DNA from: Janthinobacterium sp.
GTDB lineage: Bacteria; Pseudomonadota; Gammaproteobacteria; Burkholderiales; Chitinibacteraceae
Length of the DNA stretch: 60,536 nt
Assembly: GCA_025360045.1 (NCBI GenBank)
Contig: JANYCY010000015.1
Coordinates: 1-60,536 of the forward strand
Direction: 5' to 3'
Positions within the stretch are counted from its first letter, which is position 1. Each line of letters begins with the position of its first letter. Under the pieces are notes generated by a model. It did no database searches, was not told where the DNA came from, and saw only the letters and a list, made by a program, of their open reading frames with translations. Position numbers and translations under genes: made by a program. Shown here piece by piece: positions 18,494 to 28,660 of the stretch.

Positions 18494-20593
18494 GTGGCAC
18501 GTAAGACTTCTATTGAGCGTTACCGTAATATTGGTATCTCTGCTCACATCGACGCCGGTAAAACGACGACGACCGAACGCGTTTTGTTCTACACCGGTGT
18601 AAATCACAAGATCGGTGAAGTGCATGACGGCGCGGCAACAATGGACTGGATGGAGCAAGAGCAGGAGCGTGGTATCACGATTACTTCTGCTGCGACAACT
18701 ACGTTCTGGAAAGGCATGGCGCAACAGTACCCAGAACACCGCATTAACATCATCGACACCCCTGGCCACGTTGACTTCACTATTGAAGTTGAGCGCTCAA
18801 TGCGCGTTCTGGATGGTGCTTGCATGGTTTACTGCGCTGTGGGTGGTGTTCAACCTCAGTCTGAAACCGTATGGCGTCAAGCTAATAAATACAAAGTTCC
18901 ACGTCTTGCTTTCGTAAACAAGATGGACCGTCAAGGTGCTAACTTCTTCCGCGTAGTAGAGCAGATGAAGATTCGCCTGAAAGCTAATCCAGTACCAGTC
19001 GTTATTCCTGTTGGCGCTGAAGATGGCTTTACCGGTGTGGTTGATTTGATCAAGATGAAATCCATCTTGTGGGATGAAGCTTCGCAAGGTATGAAGTTTG
19101 AGTATGGTGAGATCCCTGCAGAATTGGTAGAGACCGCTAATACTTGGCGTGAAAACATGATTGAAGCCGCGGCTGAATCATCTGAAGAGATGATGAACAA
19201 ATACCTTGAAGAAGGTGATTTGAGCGAAGCTGAGATCATTGAAGGCCTGCGTATCCGTACTTTAGCGTGCGAAATTCAGCCTATGCTGTGTGGTAGTGCG
19301 TTCAAGAACAAGGGCGTGCAACGCATGCTCGACGCTGTAATCGACTTTATGCCTTCACCGGTTGAAGTTGCTGCGATCACAGGTGTGGATGACAGAGAGC
19401 AGCCTATCACTCGTGAAGCTTCTGATACAGCGCCATTCTCTGCTTTAGCATTTAAGCTGATGAGCGATCCTTATGTTGGTCAGTTGACCTTCTTCCGCGT
19501 TTACTCCGGCATCGTGAAGTCTGGCGATACCGTTTTGAACTCGGTAAAAGATAAGAAAGAGCGTATTGGCCGTATCGTGCAAATGCACGCAAACGATCGT
19601 CAAGAAATTGATGAAGTTTATGCGGGTGATATCGCGGCTGCGATTGGCTTGAAAGATGTAACGACTGGTGAGACTTTATGTGCGCCGAGTGACTTCATTA
19701 TCTTGGAACGCATGGTGTTCCCTGAGCCAGTGATTCACGTAGCTGTTGAGCCTAAGACCAAGCCAGACCAAGAGAAGATGGGTATTGCCCTGAATCGCTT
19801 GGCGAAAGAAGATCCTTCTTTCCGTGTGCGTACTGACGAAGAAACCGGCCAGACAATTATGTCTGGTATGGGTGAGTTGCACTTAGAAATTCTGGTTGAC
19901 CGCATGCGCCGTGAATTTGGCGTTGAAGCGAACGTGGGTGCTCCGCAAGTTGCATACCGCGAAACCATTACCCGCATCGCTGCCGATGTCGAAGGTAAGC
20001 ACGCGAAACAGTCTGGCGGTAAAGGTCAGTACGGTCATTGCGTGATTACTGTTGAGCCAGCTGGTGAAGGTAATGGTTATTCCTTCTCTGACGAAGTTAA
20101 GGGTGGTTCGATTCCTCGTGAATTTATCCCTTCGGTGGATAAGGGTATCCAAAACACACTGAAAGCCGGTGTGTTGGCAGGTTTCCCTGTTGTTGACGTT
20201 AAGGTTCGCCTGACGTTTGGTTCGTACCATGATGTTGACTCTTCACAACTTGCGTTTGAACTTGCGGGTTCGATTGCATTTAAAGAAGCGATGCGTCGTG
20301 CTGGTGCCGTTATTCTTGAGCCGATGATGGCGGTAGAAGTCGAAACACCAGAAGAGTACATGGGCGACATCATGGGCGATATCTCGTCCCGCCGTGGCAT
20401 CTTGCAAGGTATGGATGATAATCCTGCTGGTGGCAAGATGGTTAAGGCTGAGTTACCTCTTTCCGAGATGTTTGGTTACTCGACTCGCTTGCGCTCAATG
20501 TCGCAGGGTCGTGCAACTTACTCTATGGAATTCAAGCACTACTCCGAAGCGCCGAAGCATGTGGCTGACGCGATTATTGCGAACAAGAAATAA
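18494..20593 (+). CDS. fusA: Elongation factor G
   Basis: 699 residues (E. coli 704). EF-G is the translocation GTPase, also used in ribosome recycling. The start is a GTG codon at 18494 ([20 protein letters not shown]), after AAGGAATATCCC. GTPase motifs are [10 protein letters not shown] (about 17-26), DTPGHVDF (about 89-96) and NKMDR (about 143-147). The gene lies 27 bases after rpsG and 25 before tufA. Confidence 0.97.
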   Translation: MARKTSIERYRNIGISAHIDAGKTTTTERVLFYTGVNHKIGEVHDGAATMDWMEQEQERGITITSAATTTFWKGMAQQYPEHRINIIDTPGHVDFTIEVERSMRVLDGACMVYCAVGGVQPQSETVWRQANKYKVPRLAFVNKMDRQGANFFRVVEQMKIRLKANPVPVVIPVGAEDGFTGVVDLIKMKSILWDEASQGMKFEYGEIPAELVETANTWRENMIEAAAESSEEMMNKYLEEGDLSEAEIIEGLRIRTLACEIQPMLCGSAFKNKGVQRMLDAVIDFMPSPVEVAAITGVDDREQPITREASDTAPFSALAFKLMSDPYVGQLTFFRVYSGIVKSGDTVLNSVKDKKERIGRIVQMHANDRQEIDEVYAGDIAAAIGLKDVTTGETLCAPSDFIILERMVFPEPVIHVAVEPKTKPDQEKMGIALNRLAKEDPSFRVRTDEETGQTIMSGMGELHLEILVDRMRREFGVEANVGAPQVAYRETITRIAADVEGKHAKQSGGKGQYGHCVITVEPAGEGNGYSFSDEVKGGSIPREFIPSVDKGIQNTLKAGVLAGFPVVDVKVRLTFGSYHDVDSSQLAFELAGSIAFKEAMRRAGAVILEPMMAVEVETPEEYMGDIMGDISSRRGILQGMDDNPAGGKMVKAELPLSEMFGYSTRLRSMSQGRATYSMEFKHYSEAPKHVADAIIANKK

Positions 20594-20618
20594 TCAAATA
20601 ATTTAAAGGATATTAGCA

Positions 20619-21809
20619 ATGGCAAAAGAAAAGTTTGTACGCGCAAAGCCACACGTTAACGTTGGTACAATTGGTCACGTTGATCATGGTAAGACCACGC
20701 TGACAGCGGCTATTTCGACTATCTTGTCGAAGAAATTCGGTGGCGAAGCGAAAGATTATTCGCAAATCGATAGCGCTCCTGAAGAAAAAGCACGCGGTAT
20801 TACGATTAATACCTCACACGTTGAGTATGAGACAGAAACACGTCACTACGCTCACGTTGACTGCCCGGGTCACGCGGATTACATCAAGAACATGATTACT
20901 GGTGCTGCGCAGATGGATGGCGCGATCTTGGTATGTTCAGCAGCTGATGGTCCTATGCCACAAACTCGTGAGCACATCTTGTTGGCTCGTCAAGTTGGCG
21001 TTCCGTACATCATTGTTTACCTGAACAAAGCTGACTTGGTTGATGATGCTGAATTGCTTGAATTGGTAGACATGGAAGTTCGTGAACTGCTGAGCAAGTA
21101 TGACTTCCCTGGTGACGACACTCCAATTATTGTTGGTTCTGCTCGTATGGCCCTGGAAGGTGATCAGTCTGAGCACGGCGAGCCATCGATTTTCCGTCTT
21201 GCTGATGCGCTTGATTCATACATTCCATTGCCAGAACGTGCTGTTGATGGTGCATTCCTGATGCCAGTTGAAGATGTATTCTCGATCTCTGGTCGCGGTA
21301 CTGTTGTGACTGGTCGTGTTGAGCGCGGTATTGTTAAAGTTGGCGAAGAAATCGAAATTGTTGGTATCACTACAACAGTTAAGACCACATGTACTGGTGT
21401 TGAAATGTTCCGTAAGCTGCTGGATCAAGGTCAAGCTGGCGATAACATCGGTGCATTGCTTCGTGGTACTAAGCGTGAAGACGTTCAGCGCGGTCAAGTA
21501 TTGGCTAAGCCAGGTTCGATCACTCCGCACACTAAGTTTGAAGGTTCTGTATACGTTCTGTCGAAAGATGAGGGTGGTCGTCACACTCCATTCTTTAACG
21601 GCTACCGTCCACAGTTCTTCTTCCGTACAACTGACGTAACAGGTTCAGTTGATTTGCCAGAAGGTACTGAAATGGTGATGCCAGGTGATAACGTTGAAGT
21701 GACCGTTACCCTGATCGCTCCAGTTGCTATGGAACAAGGTCTACGCTTCGCTATTCGCGAAGGTGGTCGTACTGTTGGCGCTGGTGTAGTTGCCAAAGTC
21801 CTCGTTTAA
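20619..21809 (+). CDS. tufA: Elongation factor Tu, copy in the str operon
   Basis: 396 residues. Same role as tufB. The start is ATG after AAAGGATATTAGCA. It reads [15 protein letters not shown] and ends GVVAKVLV. It differs from the 3713-4903 copy at six residues, while synonymous differences are scattered along most of the gene; an 88-base block (21559-21646 here, 4653-4740 in tufB) is identical between copies, which suggests gene conversion or local constraint. It is fourth in the str operon and only 12 bases from rpsJ. Confidence 0.97.
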   Translation: MAKEKFVRAKPHVNVGTIGHVDHGKTTLTAAISTILSKKFGGEAKDYSQIDSAPEEKARGITINTSHVEYETETRHYAHVDCPGHADYIKNMITGAAQMDGAILVCSAADGPMPQTREHILLARQVGVPYIIVYLNKADLVDDAELLELVDMEVRELLSKYDFPGDDTPIIVGSARMALEGDQSEHGEPSIFRLADALDSYIPLPERAVDGAFLMPVEDVFSISGRGTVVTGRVERGIVKVGEEIEIVGITTTVKTTCTGVEMFRKLLDQGQAGDNIGALLRGTKREDVQRGQVLAKPGSITPHTKFEGSVYVLSKDEGGRHTPFFNGYRPQFFFRTTDVTGSVDLPEGTEMVMPGDNVEVTVTLIAPVAMEQGLRFAIREGGRTVGAGVVAKVLV

Positions 21810-21821
21810 AGGCTTGTGAAA

Positions 21822-22133
21822 ATGCAAAACCAAAAAATTCGTATCCGTCTGAAAGCTTTTGACTACGCTTTGATCGATCGTTCGGCGCAGGAAATTGTTG
21901 ATACGGCTAAGCGTACTGGTGCTGTTGTTAAGGGTCCAGTTCCGCTACCTACTAAGATTGAGCGTTTTGACATTCTGAGCTCCCCACACGTTAATAAAAT
22001 GGCGCGTGATCAGATGGAAATTCGTACGCACCTGCGTTTAATGGACATTGTCAATCCAACAGACAAGACCGTTGATGCGCTAATGAAGCTGGATCTTCCC
22101 GCTGGCGTAGACGTAGAAATCAAGCTGCAGTAA
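21822..22133 (+). CDS. rpsJ: 30S ribosomal protein S10 (NusE)
   Basis: 103 residues, exactly the E. coli length, from the ATG at 21822 ([19 protein letters not shown]). A GTG two codons earlier (21816) is in frame but too close to the AAAGG site, so the ATG is chosen. S10 helps assemble the 30S head and, as NusE, links transcription antitermination and NusG to the ribosome. Here it is attached to the str operon and separated from rplC by 155 bases carrying a promoter and hairpin. Confidence 0.96.
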   Translation: MQNQKIRIRLKAFDYALIDRSAQEIVDTAKRTGAVVKGPVPLPTKIERFDILSSPHVNKMARDQMEIRTHLRLMDIVNPTDKTVDALMKLDLPAGVDVEIKLQ

Positions 22134-22173
22134 TCGACAAACAAAGTTTTTTTCTGTAATGCACGCTAAGTGC

Positions 22174-22202
22174 TTGCGGTAAAAGGAAAACTTTGCTAAA
22201 GT
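22174..22202 (+). promoter_or_regulatory. Candidate promoter for the rplC-led S10 operon
   Basis: TTGCGG (22174-22179), a 17-bp spacer, TAAAGT (22197-22202). The match to sigma-70 is moderate. Transcription would begin near 22208, right at the hairpin of 22207-22238, so that hairpin would be the first structure of the new transcript. Confidence 0.5.
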
Positions 22203-22206
22203 CGCG

Positions 22207-22238
22207 GGCTTGCCACTTAAGGGTGGCAAGCCTTTTTT
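22207..22238 (+). terminator. Terminator/attenuator hairpin between rpsJ and rplC
   Basis: GGCTTGCCAC (22207-22216), loop TTAAGG, GTGGCAAGCC (22223-22232), then TTTTTT: a textbook intrinsic terminator. It lies 73 bases after rpsJ and 50 before rplC. It may end the str-rpsJ transcript or, given the promoter just upstream, act as an attenuator. In E. coli, L4 controls an attenuator hairpin in the S10 leader upstream of rpsJ; here the comparable structure would be downstream of rpsJ. Confidence 0.8.
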
Positions 22239-22288
22239 ACTTTAGGTTTAGCCGGTCAATCGTAATCGGCCCTGAAAGGGATATAACT

Positions 22289-22933
22289 ATGAGCTTAGGA
22301 CTTGTCGGACGTAAAGTCGGCATGACCCGCGTTTTTGCTGAGGATGGTGCTTCCATTCCGGTAACAGTGCTGGACATGTCTGCTAATCGCGTTACGCAAA
22401 TCAAGACGCTGGAAACTGATGGCTATACAGCTGTTCAGGTAACTTTCGGCGCAAAGAAAGCTAGTCGTGTTAACAAGGCTCAAGCTGGCCACTTTGCGAA
22501 AGCAGGCGTGGAAGCGGGTTTGGGTTTGGTTGAATTTGATGTCACTGCTGAGAAATTGGCAGAATTGAAGGCTGGTGATCAGCTTTCAGTTGAGATGTTT
22601 GCGACTGGTTCTTATGTTGATGTAACTGGTACAACTCTGGGTAAGGGTTTTGCTGGTGTTATTAAACGTCACCATTTCTCTTCCAATCGTGCCTCCCACG
22701 GTAACTCGCGCTCGCATAATACGCCGGGTTCCATTGGTCAAGCGCAAGATCCAGGTCGCGTTTTTCCTGGTAAGCGCATGGCAGGTCAACTGGGTAACGT
22801 TCAACGTACCACCCAGAACTTGGAAATCGTCCGTGTCGATGCCGAACGTCAATTGCTGTTAGTTAAGGGCGCTGTTCCTGGCTGCAAAGGCAATGACGTG
22901 GTTGTTCGTCCGAGTGTGAAGGCAGGTGCGTAA
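22289..22933 (+). CDS. rplC: 50S ribosomal protein L3
   Basis: 214 residues (E. coli 209). L3 is an early assembly protein reaching toward the peptidyl-transferase centre. The start is the ATG at 22289 ([16 protein letters not shown]), 8 bases after GAAAGGG; the frame is open back to 22193, but that part reads through the upstream hairpin and is rejected. The conserved block [20 protein letters not shown] and the methylated-Gln context lie near 137-160. The stop overlaps the rplD start (TAATG). Confidence 0.97.
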   Translation: MSLGLVGRKVGMTRVFAEDGASIPVTVLDMSANRVTQIKTLETDGYTAVQVTFGAKKASRVNKAQAGHFAKAGVEAGLGLVEFDVTAEKLAELKAGDQLSVEMFATGSYVDVTGTTLGKGFAGVIKRHHFSSNRASHGNSRSHNTPGSIGQAQDPGRVFPGKRMAGQLGNVQRTTQNLEIVRVDAERQLLLVKGAVPGCKGNDVVVRPSVKAGA

Positions 22934-23553
22934 TGGATCTTAAAGTCATCAATGCTGCCGGCGAGGCGCAAGCCGCTGTCGCTGGTTCAGATGCACTGTT
23001 CGCACGCGAATTCAACGAAGCGCTGGTTCACCAAGTTGTGACAGCTTACTTCGCGAATGCTCGTAGCGGCAATCGTGCTCAAAAAGGTCGTGATAACGTA
23101 AGTCACTCGACCAAAAAGCCTTGGAAGCAGAAGGGTACAGGCCGTGCTCGTGCTGGTATGAGTTCCTCCCCGCTATGGCGTGGTGGTGGTCGTGCTTTCC
23201 CGAATAGCCCGGATGAGAACTTCTCACAAAAGGTTAACCGTAAGATGTTCCGTGCTGGTATCGCGACCATTCTGTCGCAACTGGTTCGTGAAGAGCGTCT
23301 TGTGGTGGTGGAAAGCTTTACTGCTGAAACACCAAAAACTAAGGCTTTCGCACTGCAATTAGCTGCTATGCAGTTGGATTCCGTGTTGATTATCACCAAA
23401 GAGCTGGATGAAAACTTGTACCTTGCGTCGCGTAATCTCGCGCACGTTCTGGTGCTTGAGCCATCGCAAGCTGATCCAGTGAGCCTCGTTCGTTTTAAGA
23501 AAGTGGTTATCACTCGTGAAGCACTGCAAGCTTTTGAGGAGTTGTACGCATGA
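22933..23553 (+). CDS. rplD: 50S ribosomal protein L4
   Basis: 206 residues (E. coli 201). L4 lines the peptide exit tunnel; in E. coli it also represses the S10 operon by attenuation and translation control. The tunnel loop segment is [25 protein letters not shown] (residues about 57-81; Lys and Gly positions of the macrolide-contacting loop look wild type). It overlaps rplC by one base and rplW by four, so translation is coupled. Confidence 0.96.
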   Translation: MDLKVINAAGEAQAAVAGSDALFAREFNEALVHQVVTAYFANARSGNRAQKGRDNVSHSTKKPWKQKGTGRARAGMSSSPLWRGGGRAFPNSPDENFSQKVNRKMFRAGIATILSQLVREERLVVVESFTAETPKTKAFALQLAAMQLDSVLIITKELDENLYLASRNLAHVLVLEPSQADPVSLVRFKKVVITREALQAFEELYA

Positions 23554-23855
23554 TGCAATTCTCTGAAAATCGTCTGCTTCAAGTTCTTTTGGCACCTATC
23601 GTGTCAGAAAAGACCACTTTTGTGGCTGAAAAGAATGATCAAGTTGTTTTCCGTGTATCTACGGACGCTACTAAGGCAGAAATCAAGGCCGCTGTTGAAC
23701 TTCTCTTTAAAGTGAAGGTTGAAGGCGTGTCGACATTGAATGTCAAGGGCAAGGGCAAGAAATTTGGTCGTACCGTAGGTCGTCGCAAGGACTGGAAAAA
23801 GGCTTACATCAGCCTTGCTGCAGGCCAAGAACTCGACCTCGCGGCAGCGCAGTAA
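23550..23855 (+). CDS. rplW: 50S ribosomal protein L23
   Basis: 101 residues (E. coli 100). L23 sits at the tunnel exit and docks trigger factor and SRP. The family block [20 protein letters not shown] is at about 15-34. The start ATG overlaps the rplD stop (ATGA); a second ATG one codon later is an alternative. rplB follows after 12 bases. Confidence 0.95.
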   Translation: MMQFSENRLLQVLLAPIVSEKTTFVAEKNDQVVFRVSTDATKAEIKAAVELLFKVKVEGVSTLNVKGKGKKFGRTVGRRKDWKKAYISLAAGQELDLAAAQ

Positions 23856-23867
23856 AGGAGACTGAAA

Positions 23868-24704
23868 ATGGCATTGGTAAAAGTAAAACCGACGTCCCCC
23901 GGTCGCCGCGCCGTCGTCAAGGTTGTGACCCCAGATCTACACAAAGGTGCGCCATACGCTCCTTTGCTCGAGTCGCAAAGCAAGACAGCTGGTCGTAACA
24001 ACCGTGGTGTGATTACAACCCGTCATATGGGTGGTGGTCACAAACAGCATTATCGTCTAATCGACTTTAAGCGTAATGATAAAGACGGTATCGTAGCTCG
24101 TGTAGAGCGTCTTGAATACGATCCTAACCGTACTGCTAACATCGCCTTGCTTTGTTACACAGACGGCACACGTCGCTACATTATCGCTCCTAAAGGCCTT
24201 AAGGCTGATATGACCGTTATTTCTGGCTCGGATGCGCCGATTAAGGTGGGTAATACCCTTCCTATTCGCAATATCCCAGTTGGTTCGACGATTCATTGCA
24301 TTGAAATGCAGCCAGGTAAAGGCGCGCAAATTGCTCGCTCCGCTGGTGCTGGTGTTCAGTTGCTGGCTCGTGAAGGTGCTTACGCTCAATTGCGTCTGCG
24401 CTCCGGCGAAATCCGCAAGGTTCACGTTGATTGCCGCGCAACAATCGGTGAAGTAGGTAACGAAGAGCATAATCTTCGCTCCTACGGTAAAGCAGGTGCT
24501 AAGCGTTGGTTGGGTATTCGTCCAACTGTACGTGGTACTGCTATGAATCCGGTTGATCACCCGCACGGTGGTGGTGAAGGTCGTACTGGTGAAGGTCGTG
24601 TTCCAGTAAGTCCATGGGGCCAGCCTGCTAAGGGCTATCGCACTCGTCGCAATAAGCGCACAAGCAACATGATCGTGCGTCGTCGTCCCGCGAACAAGAG
24701 GTAA
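23868..24704 (+). CDS. rplB: 50S ribosomal protein L2
   Basis: 278 residues (E. coli 273). L2 is a primary 23S-binding protein needed for subunit joining and peptidyl-transferase activity. The C-terminal signature [20 protein letters not shown] contains the conserved His (about 234) implicated in activity. AAAGGAG precedes the ATG. rpsS follows after 5 bases. Confidence 0.97.
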   Translation: MALVKVKPTSPGRRAVVKVVTPDLHKGAPYAPLLESQSKTAGRNNRGVITTRHMGGGHKQHYRLIDFKRNDKDGIVARVERLEYDPNRTANIALLCYTDGTRRYIIAPKGLKADMTVISGSDAPIKVGNTLPIRNIPVGSTIHCIEMQPGKGAQIARSAGAGVQLLAREGAYAQLRLRSGEIRKVHVDCRATIGEVGNEEHNLRSYGKAGAKRWLGIRPTVRGTAMNPVDHPHGGGEGRTGEGRVPVSPWGQPAKGYRTRRNKRTSNMIVRRRPANKR

Positions 24705-24709
24705 TGTAA

Positions 24710-24985
24710 ATGGCACGTTCTATTAAAAAAGGCCCATTCGTTGACCTGCACCTGATCAAAAAGGTGGAAACTGCCCGCGCGGCGAACGACAAGCGTCCAG
24801 TGAAAACTTGGTCACGCCGTTCTACTGTGTTGCCAGACTTCGTTGGTCTGACAATTGCAGTTCATAATGGTAAGCAGCACGTTCCAGTTTATGTGAACGA
24901 AAACATGGTTGGACACAAGTTGGGTGAGTTTGCTCTTACCCGCACGTTCAAAGGCCATGCTGCGGACAAAAAAGCCAAGCGATAA
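24710..24985 (+). CDS. rpsS: 30S ribosomal protein S19
   Basis: 91 residues (E. coli 92). S19 lies in the 30S head with S13 and contacts tRNA in the A site. It starts [20 protein letters not shown] and has the conserved [20 protein letters not shown] block (about 62-81). It is closely packed between rplB and rplV. Confidence 0.97.
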   Translation: MARSIKKGPFVDLHLIKKVETARAANDKRPVKTWSRRSTVLPDFVGLTIAVHNGKQHVPVYVNENMVGHKLGEFALTRTFKGHAADKKAKR

Positions 24986-24994
24986 GGTGAAGAC

Positions 24995-25324
24995 ATGCAA
25001 GTATCTGCTGTATTAAGCAACACTCGCCTCTCCGCCCAAAAAGCGCGGCTGGTCGCTGACCTAGTCCGTGGCAAGCCGGTAGAGCAGGCGTTGAACATCT
25101 TGGCCTTCTGCCCTAAAAAGGGTGCTGTATTAATTAAGAAGGTTCTGGAATCCGCTATTGCCAATGCTGAGCACAATGAAGGCGCCGATATCGACGCACT
25201 CAAAGTGACCACAATTTTTGTGGATAAGGGACCTTCTCTTAAGCGTTTCAGCGCACGTGCCAAAGGCCGTGGCAATCGTATCGAGAAGCAAACTTGCCAC
25301 ATCACATTGATTGTTGGCGATTAA
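24995..25324 (+). CDS. rplV: 50S ribosomal protein L22
   Basis: 109 residues (E. coli 110). L22 spans the 50S subunit and its beta-hairpin lines the exit tunnel (region about 80-100, [20 protein letters not shown], macrolide-relevant). No deletion or insertion is obvious in that loop. A TAAGGTG site precedes the ATG. Confidence 0.97.
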   Translation: MQVSAVLSNTRLSAQKARLVADLVRGKPVEQALNILAFCPKKGAVLIKKVLESAIANAEHNEGADIDALKVTTIFVDKGPSLKRFSARAKGRGNRIEKQTCHITLIVGD

Positions 25325-25333
25325 GGAGCGACT

Positions 25334-26041
25334 ATGGGTCAGAAAGTTCATCCGACGGGTTTTCGTCTCGCCGTCACTAAGAACTGGGCTTCGCGTTGGT
25401 ACGCCAACAGTAGCAATTTTGCCGGTATGCTCAATGAAGATATCGCAGTACGCGATTATCTGAAAAAGAAACTGGCCAGTGCTTCAGTGAGTCGCGTCGT
25501 TATCGAGCGTCCAGCTAAGAATGCCAAAATCACTATTTTCACGGCTCGTCCGGGCGTGGTGATTGGTAAAAAAGGTGAGGATATTGAGCAGCTTAAGAAA
25601 GCGCTGCAAAAAATCCTGAATGTGCCTGTGCATGTAAACATCGAAGAAGTGCGTAAGCCTGAAATCGATGCACAAATTATTGCCGATAGCATTTCTGCGC
25701 AGCTTGAAAAGCGCGTTATGTTCCGTCGTGCTATGAAGCGTGCTATGCAAAATGCGATGCGTCTTGGTGCCCAAGGTATCAAAATCATGTCGTCTGGTCG
25801 CTTGAACGGCATCGAAATTGCGCGTTGTGAGTGGTATCGTGAAGGCCGTGTGCCTTTGCATACACTTCGTGCTGATATCGATTACGCGACTTCTGAAGCC
25901 AAAACCACCTACGGTATCATTGGTATCAAGGTTTGGGTTTATAAAGGCGAAATGAAGCCGGGCGAGAAGGCTGCTGAACCAGCGCCTGAAGCTCAGAAGA
26001 AAAACGCACGGAAGGGGCCTCGTAATGCTGCAGCCAACTAG
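25334..26041 (+). CDS. rpsC: 30S ribosomal protein S3
   Basis: 235 residues (E. coli 233). S3 forms part of the mRNA entry channel and its helicase centre. The KH domain motif [11 protein letters not shown] is at about 75-85, and the C-terminal domain [13 protein letters not shown] appears here as [14 protein letters not shown]. The C-terminus is Lys/Ala-rich. It overlaps rplP by 17 bases. Confidence 0.97.
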   Translation: MGQKVHPTGFRLAVTKNWASRWYANSSNFAGMLNEDIAVRDYLKKKLASASVSRVVIERPAKNAKITIFTARPGVVIGKKGEDIEQLKKALQKILNVPVHVNIEEVRKPEIDAQIIADSISAQLEKRVMFRRAMKRAMQNAMRLGAQGIKIMSSGRLNGIEIARCEWYREGRVPLHTLRADIDYATSEAKTTYGIIGIKVWVYKGEMKPGEKAAEPAPEAQKKNARKGPRNAAAN

Positions 26042-26444
26042 ACTTAAGTATCGCAAGGTCCAGAAGGGCCGTAACACGGGTATCGCTACTCGTGGTAACA
26101 GCGTTGCTTTTGGTGTGTTTGGGCTCAAGGCCACTAGTCGTGGTCGTCTGACTGCTCGTCAGATCGAATCCGCACGTCGTGCTATCACCCGTTATATTAA
26201 ACGTGGTGGTCGTGTGTGGATTCGTACGTTCCCAGATAAGCCAATCTCTACCAAGCCCGCTGAAGTGCGAATGGGTAATGGTAAGGGTAGCCCGGATTAC
26301 TGGGTTGCTGAGATTCAACCAGGCAAAGTATTGTATGAGTTGGATGGTGTTGATGAAGCAGTTGCACGTGAGGCTTTCCGCCTTGCATCTGCTAAGTTGC
26401 CATTCGCGACTACCTTTGTCACTCGTCAGGCGGGACAACGATGA
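26025..26444 (+). CDS. rplP: 50S ribosomal protein L16
   Basis: 139 residues (E. coli 136). L16 organises the A-site side of the 50S subunit and is a late assembly protein. It begins [20 protein letters not shown], and the [20 protein letters not shown] block (about 82-101) is typical. Its start lies 17 bases inside rpsC and its stop overlaps the rpmC start (ATGA), so it is coupled at both ends. Confidence 0.97.
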   Translation: MLQPTRLKYRKVQKGRNTGIATRGNSVAFGVFGLKATSRGRLTARQIESARRAITRYIKRGGRVWIRTFPDKPISTKPAEVRMGNGKGSPDYWVAEIQPGKVLYELDGVDEAVAREAFRLASAKLPFATTFVTRQAGQR

Positions 26445-26629
26445 AAGCTGCTGAACTACATCAGAAATCTGTTGAAGAGCTGAAGGCTGAGTTGACCGCA
26501 TTGTTGAAGGCGCAGTTTAGCTTGCGTATGCAGCATGCGACGGGTCAACTGGCGAAGCCAAGCGAACTCAACCGTGTGCGCAAAGATATTGCGCGCGTTC
26601 ATACCATCATGGCTCAGAAGGCGGCGTAA
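26441..26629 (+). CDS. rpmC: 50S ribosomal protein L29
   Basis: 62 residues (E. coli 63), all-helical. L29 packs beside L23 at the tunnel exit. It starts [18 protein letters not shown] and contains the family block [20 protein letters not shown] (about 28-47). It overlaps rplP by four bases, and rpsQ starts two bases after its stop. Confidence 0.96.
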   Translation: MKAAELHQKSVEELKAELTALLKAQFSLRMQHATGQLAKPSELNRVRKDIARVHTIMAQKAA

Positions 26630-26631
26630 CG

Positions 26632-26892
26632 ATGTCTGAAGCTAAACTGAAGCGCGAACTGACAGGCCGTATCGTCAGCGACAAAATGGACAAGACTGTT
26701 ACCGTGTTGGTAGAGCGTTTGGTTAAACACCCGCTCTACGGCAAGATGATGCGTCGTTCCAAAAAATACCATGCACACGACGAAAGCAATCAATATCACG
26801 AAGGTGATTTGGTTACGATCCAAGAAATTCGTCCACTTTCCAAGACTAAAAATTGGGCTGTGACGACGCTGGTAGAAAAAGCTCGTAATTAA
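26632..26892 (+). CDS. rpsQ: 30S ribosomal protein S17
   Basis: 86 residues (E. coli 84), an OB-fold protein that binds 16S helix 11 early in assembly. The signature [26 protein letters not shown] is at about 12-37. It is the last gene of this part of the S10 cluster; a terminator hairpin with an embedded promoter follows. Confidence 0.96.
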   Translation: MSEAKLKRELTGRIVSDKMDKTVTVLVERLVKHPLYGKMMRRSKKYHAHDESNQYHEGDLVTIQEIRPLSKTKNWAVTTLVEKARN

Positions 26893-26906
26893 TATTTAAT
26901 ACGTGC

Positions 26907-26935
26907 TTGCGCGGGTATTGTGCTTTATGTACAAT
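26907..26935 (+). promoter_or_regulatory. Promoter between rpsQ and rplN (spc operon)
   Basis: TTGCGC (26907-26912), a 17-bp spacer, TACAAT (26930-26935). It is well placed to drive rplN onward, as the spc promoter does in E. coli. The -10 box lies inside the right arm of the hairpin at 26911-26941. Confidence 0.7.
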
Positions 26936-26947
26936 GCCCGCTTTCTT
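26911..26947 (+). terminator. Terminator hairpin after rpsQ overlapping the spc promoter
   Basis: GCGGGTATTGT (26911-26921) pairs with ACAATGCCCGC (26931-26941), 11 bp with one G-U and a 9-base loop, followed by TTTCTTA. It would end or attenuate S10 transcription, while the same DNA carries the promoter elements for rplN. Confidence 0.7.
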
Positions 26948-27012
26948 ATCCATATATAACACCTTGTTGTGTATGGAGTTCTTCCCTACGGGATCCAAAA
27001 CTAGCTGCTAAT

Positions 27013-27046
27013 GCTCGGTTTTGCCGAGCGACTCGGTCTTGCCGAG
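27013..27046 (+). promoter_or_regulatory. Twin small hairpins in the rplN leader
   Basis: Two adjacent, similar stem-loops: GCTCGG-TTTTG-CCGAGC (27013-27029) and CTCGG-TCTTG-CCGAG (27032-27046). They lie 34 bases before the rplN start. The repeated stem sequence suggests a duplicated RNA element, perhaps a protein-binding site in the spc leader. The binding partner is unknown. Confidence 0.5.
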
Positions 27047-27079
27047 ATTATAGGCGGAAAAAGTTGGAGGTTTGTTTCA

Positions 27080-27448
27080 ATGATTCAAATGCAAACTAGG
27101 CTTGAAGTTGCTGATAACACTGGTGCACGTTCTGTTATGTGCATTAAGGTTCTTGGTGGTTCCAAGCGTCGCTACGCTTCGGTGGGCGATATTATCAAGG
27201 TTGCCATTAAAGATGCTGCCCCTCGTGGCCGTGTTAAAAAAGGTGACGTATATAGCGCCGTAGTGGTTCGCACCGCTAAGGGCGTACGCCGTGCTGATGG
27301 TTCGCTTATCAAGTTTGATGGCAACGCTGCAGTTCTCCTTAACGCCAAGCTTGAGCCAATTGGTACCCGTATTTTTGGGCCAGTGACTCGTGAGCTGCGC
27401 AATGAACGATTCATGAAAATCGTTTCACTTGCGCCAGAAGTGTTGTAA
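27080..27448 (+). CDS. rplN: 50S ribosomal protein L14
   Basis: 122 residues (E. coli 123). L14 sits at the subunit interface (bridges B5/B8). The start is the ATG at 27080 ([16 protein letters not shown]) after TTGGAGG; an in-frame ATG at 27011 would translate the hairpin leader and is rejected. The [13 protein letters not shown] block is at about 97-109. It is first in the spc operon. Confidence 0.97.
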   Translation: MIQMQTRLEVADNTGARSVMCIKVLGGSKRRYASVGDIIKVAIKDAAPRGRVKKGDVYSAVVVRTAKGVRRADGSLIKFDGNAAVLLNAKLEPIGTRIFGPVTRELRNERFMKIVSLAPEVL

Positions 27449-27458
27449 GGGGACGGGC

Positions 27459-27779
27459 ATGAACAAGATTCGCAAAGGCGATGAAATCATCGTTATCACA
27501 GGCAAGGACAACGGCAAGCGCGGTACAGTGCTGCGCGTAATCCCGGCTGAAGATCGTGTCGTGGTTGAGGGCGTGAATGTGGTGAAAAAACACCAAAAGC
27601 CTAATCCAATGCGCGGTGTACAGGGCGGTATTGTCGAAAAGACTATGCCGGTTCACATTTCTAATGTTGCCTTGTTTAACACTGCAACGGGCAAGGCTGA
27701 TCGCGTTGGCATTAAGACTTTAGAGGATGGCCGTAAGGTTCGTTTCTTTAAGTCTAGTGGCGAAGTGGTTGGCGGCTAA
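27459..27779 (+). CDS. rplX: 50S ribosomal protein L24
   Basis: 106 residues (E. coli 104). L24 is an assembly initiator with a KOW motif, [19 protein letters not shown] (about 7-25). The start is the ATG at 27459 ([10 protein letters not shown]), after AAGGGGACGGGC; the frame is open to 27429 inside rplN but those residues are not conserved. rplE follows after 13 bases. Confidence 0.96.
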   Translation: MNKIRKGDEIIVITGKDNGKRGTVLRVIPAEDRVVVEGVNVVKKHQKPNPMRGVQGGIVEKTMPVHISNVALFNTATGKADRVGIKTLEDGRKVRFFKSSGEVVGG

Positions 27780-27792
27780 GGGGTGATGAAAA

Positions 27793-28332
27793 ATGGCACG
27801 TCTGCAAGAGTTTTATAAAGATCAAGTAATTCCGAAGCTGGTTGAACAGTTCGGTTACAAATCCATCATGCAAGTTCCACGTATCGACAAAATCACCATT
27901 AATATGGGTGTTGGCGAAGCGATTGCGGACAAGAAAGTGATGGATCATGCTGTTGGTGATTTGGTGAAAATTGCTGGTCAAAAGCCGGTTGTTACTGTAG
28001 CTAAAAAGTCGATTGCTGGTTTTAAGATTCGTGAAGGTTATCCGGTTGGCTGCAAAGTGACTTTGCGCCGCGAACGCATGTTCGAATTCTTGGATCGTCT
28101 GGTAACGATTGCTCTGCCACGTGTACGCGACTTCCGCGGCGTGAGTGGTAAATCGTTTGACGGTCGTGGTAATTTTAATATGGGCGTACGTGAGCAAATC
28201 ATTTTCCCAGAAATCGAATACGATAAGATTGATGCTTTGCGTGGTATGAATATTACGATTACCACTACAGCTAAATCTGATGAAGAAGCGCGTGCTTTAC
28301 TCGCTTGCTTCAAATTCCCATTCAAGAGTTGA
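27793..28332 (+). CDS. rplE: 50S ribosomal protein L5
   Basis: 179 residues, same as E. coli. L5 binds 5S rRNA in the central protuberance and touches P-site tRNA. It contains the block [16 protein letters not shown] (about 28-43) and ends [21 protein letters not shown]. rpsN follows after 7 bases. Confidence 0.97.
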   Translation: MARLQEFYKDQVIPKLVEQFGYKSIMQVPRIDKITINMGVGEAIADKKVMDHAVGDLVKIAGQKPVVTVAKKSIAGFKIREGYPVGCKVTLRRERMFEFLDRLVTIALPRVRDFRGVSGKSFDGRGNFNMGVREQIIFPEIEYDKIDALRGMNITITTTAKSDEEARALLACFKFPFKS

Positions 28333-28339
28333 GGCAACC

Positions 28340-28645
28340 ATGGCTAAAGTCGCAGTGATTAAGCGTGAGGAAAAGCGTCGTGCAACCGTCGCCAAGTACG
28401 CCGCCAAGCGTGAAAAGCTGATGGCGGTCATCAATGACCAGAATGCATCTGACGAAGAGCGTTTTGCTGCTCGTTTGCAATTCCAGCAGCTTCCGCGTAA
28501 TGCAAGCCCAGTACGTCTAGTAAATCGTTGTTCGATTACTGGTCGTGGTCGTGGCGTGTATCGCAAATTCGGACTCGGCCGTATCAAGCTACGTGAACTC
28601 GCCTTCAAGGGTGAAGTTCCTGGCATGGTCAAGGCTAGCTGGTAA
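28340..28645 (+). CDS. rpsN: 30S ribosomal protein S14, zinc-free type
   Basis: 101 residues, the long form. S14 joins the 30S head late. It has no CXXC pairs, so it is the zinc-independent type. The conserved C-terminal segment [20 protein letters not shown] is at about 64-83. The start is the ATG at 28340 ([15 protein letters not shown]); an open extension to 28280 overlaps rplE and is rejected. Confidence 0.97.
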   Translation: MAKVAVIKREEKRRATVAKYAAKREKLMAVINDQNASDEERFAARLQFQQLPRNASPVRLVNRCSITGRGRGVYRKFGLGRIKLRELAFKGEVPGMVKASW

Positions 28646-28660
28646 TAGGAGAGATAAAAC

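Noticed and set aside
22193-22288. N-terminal extension of rplC
   Set aside because: The extension is encoded by the terminator hairpin region. The ATG at 22289 matches L3 and has a GAAAGGG site.
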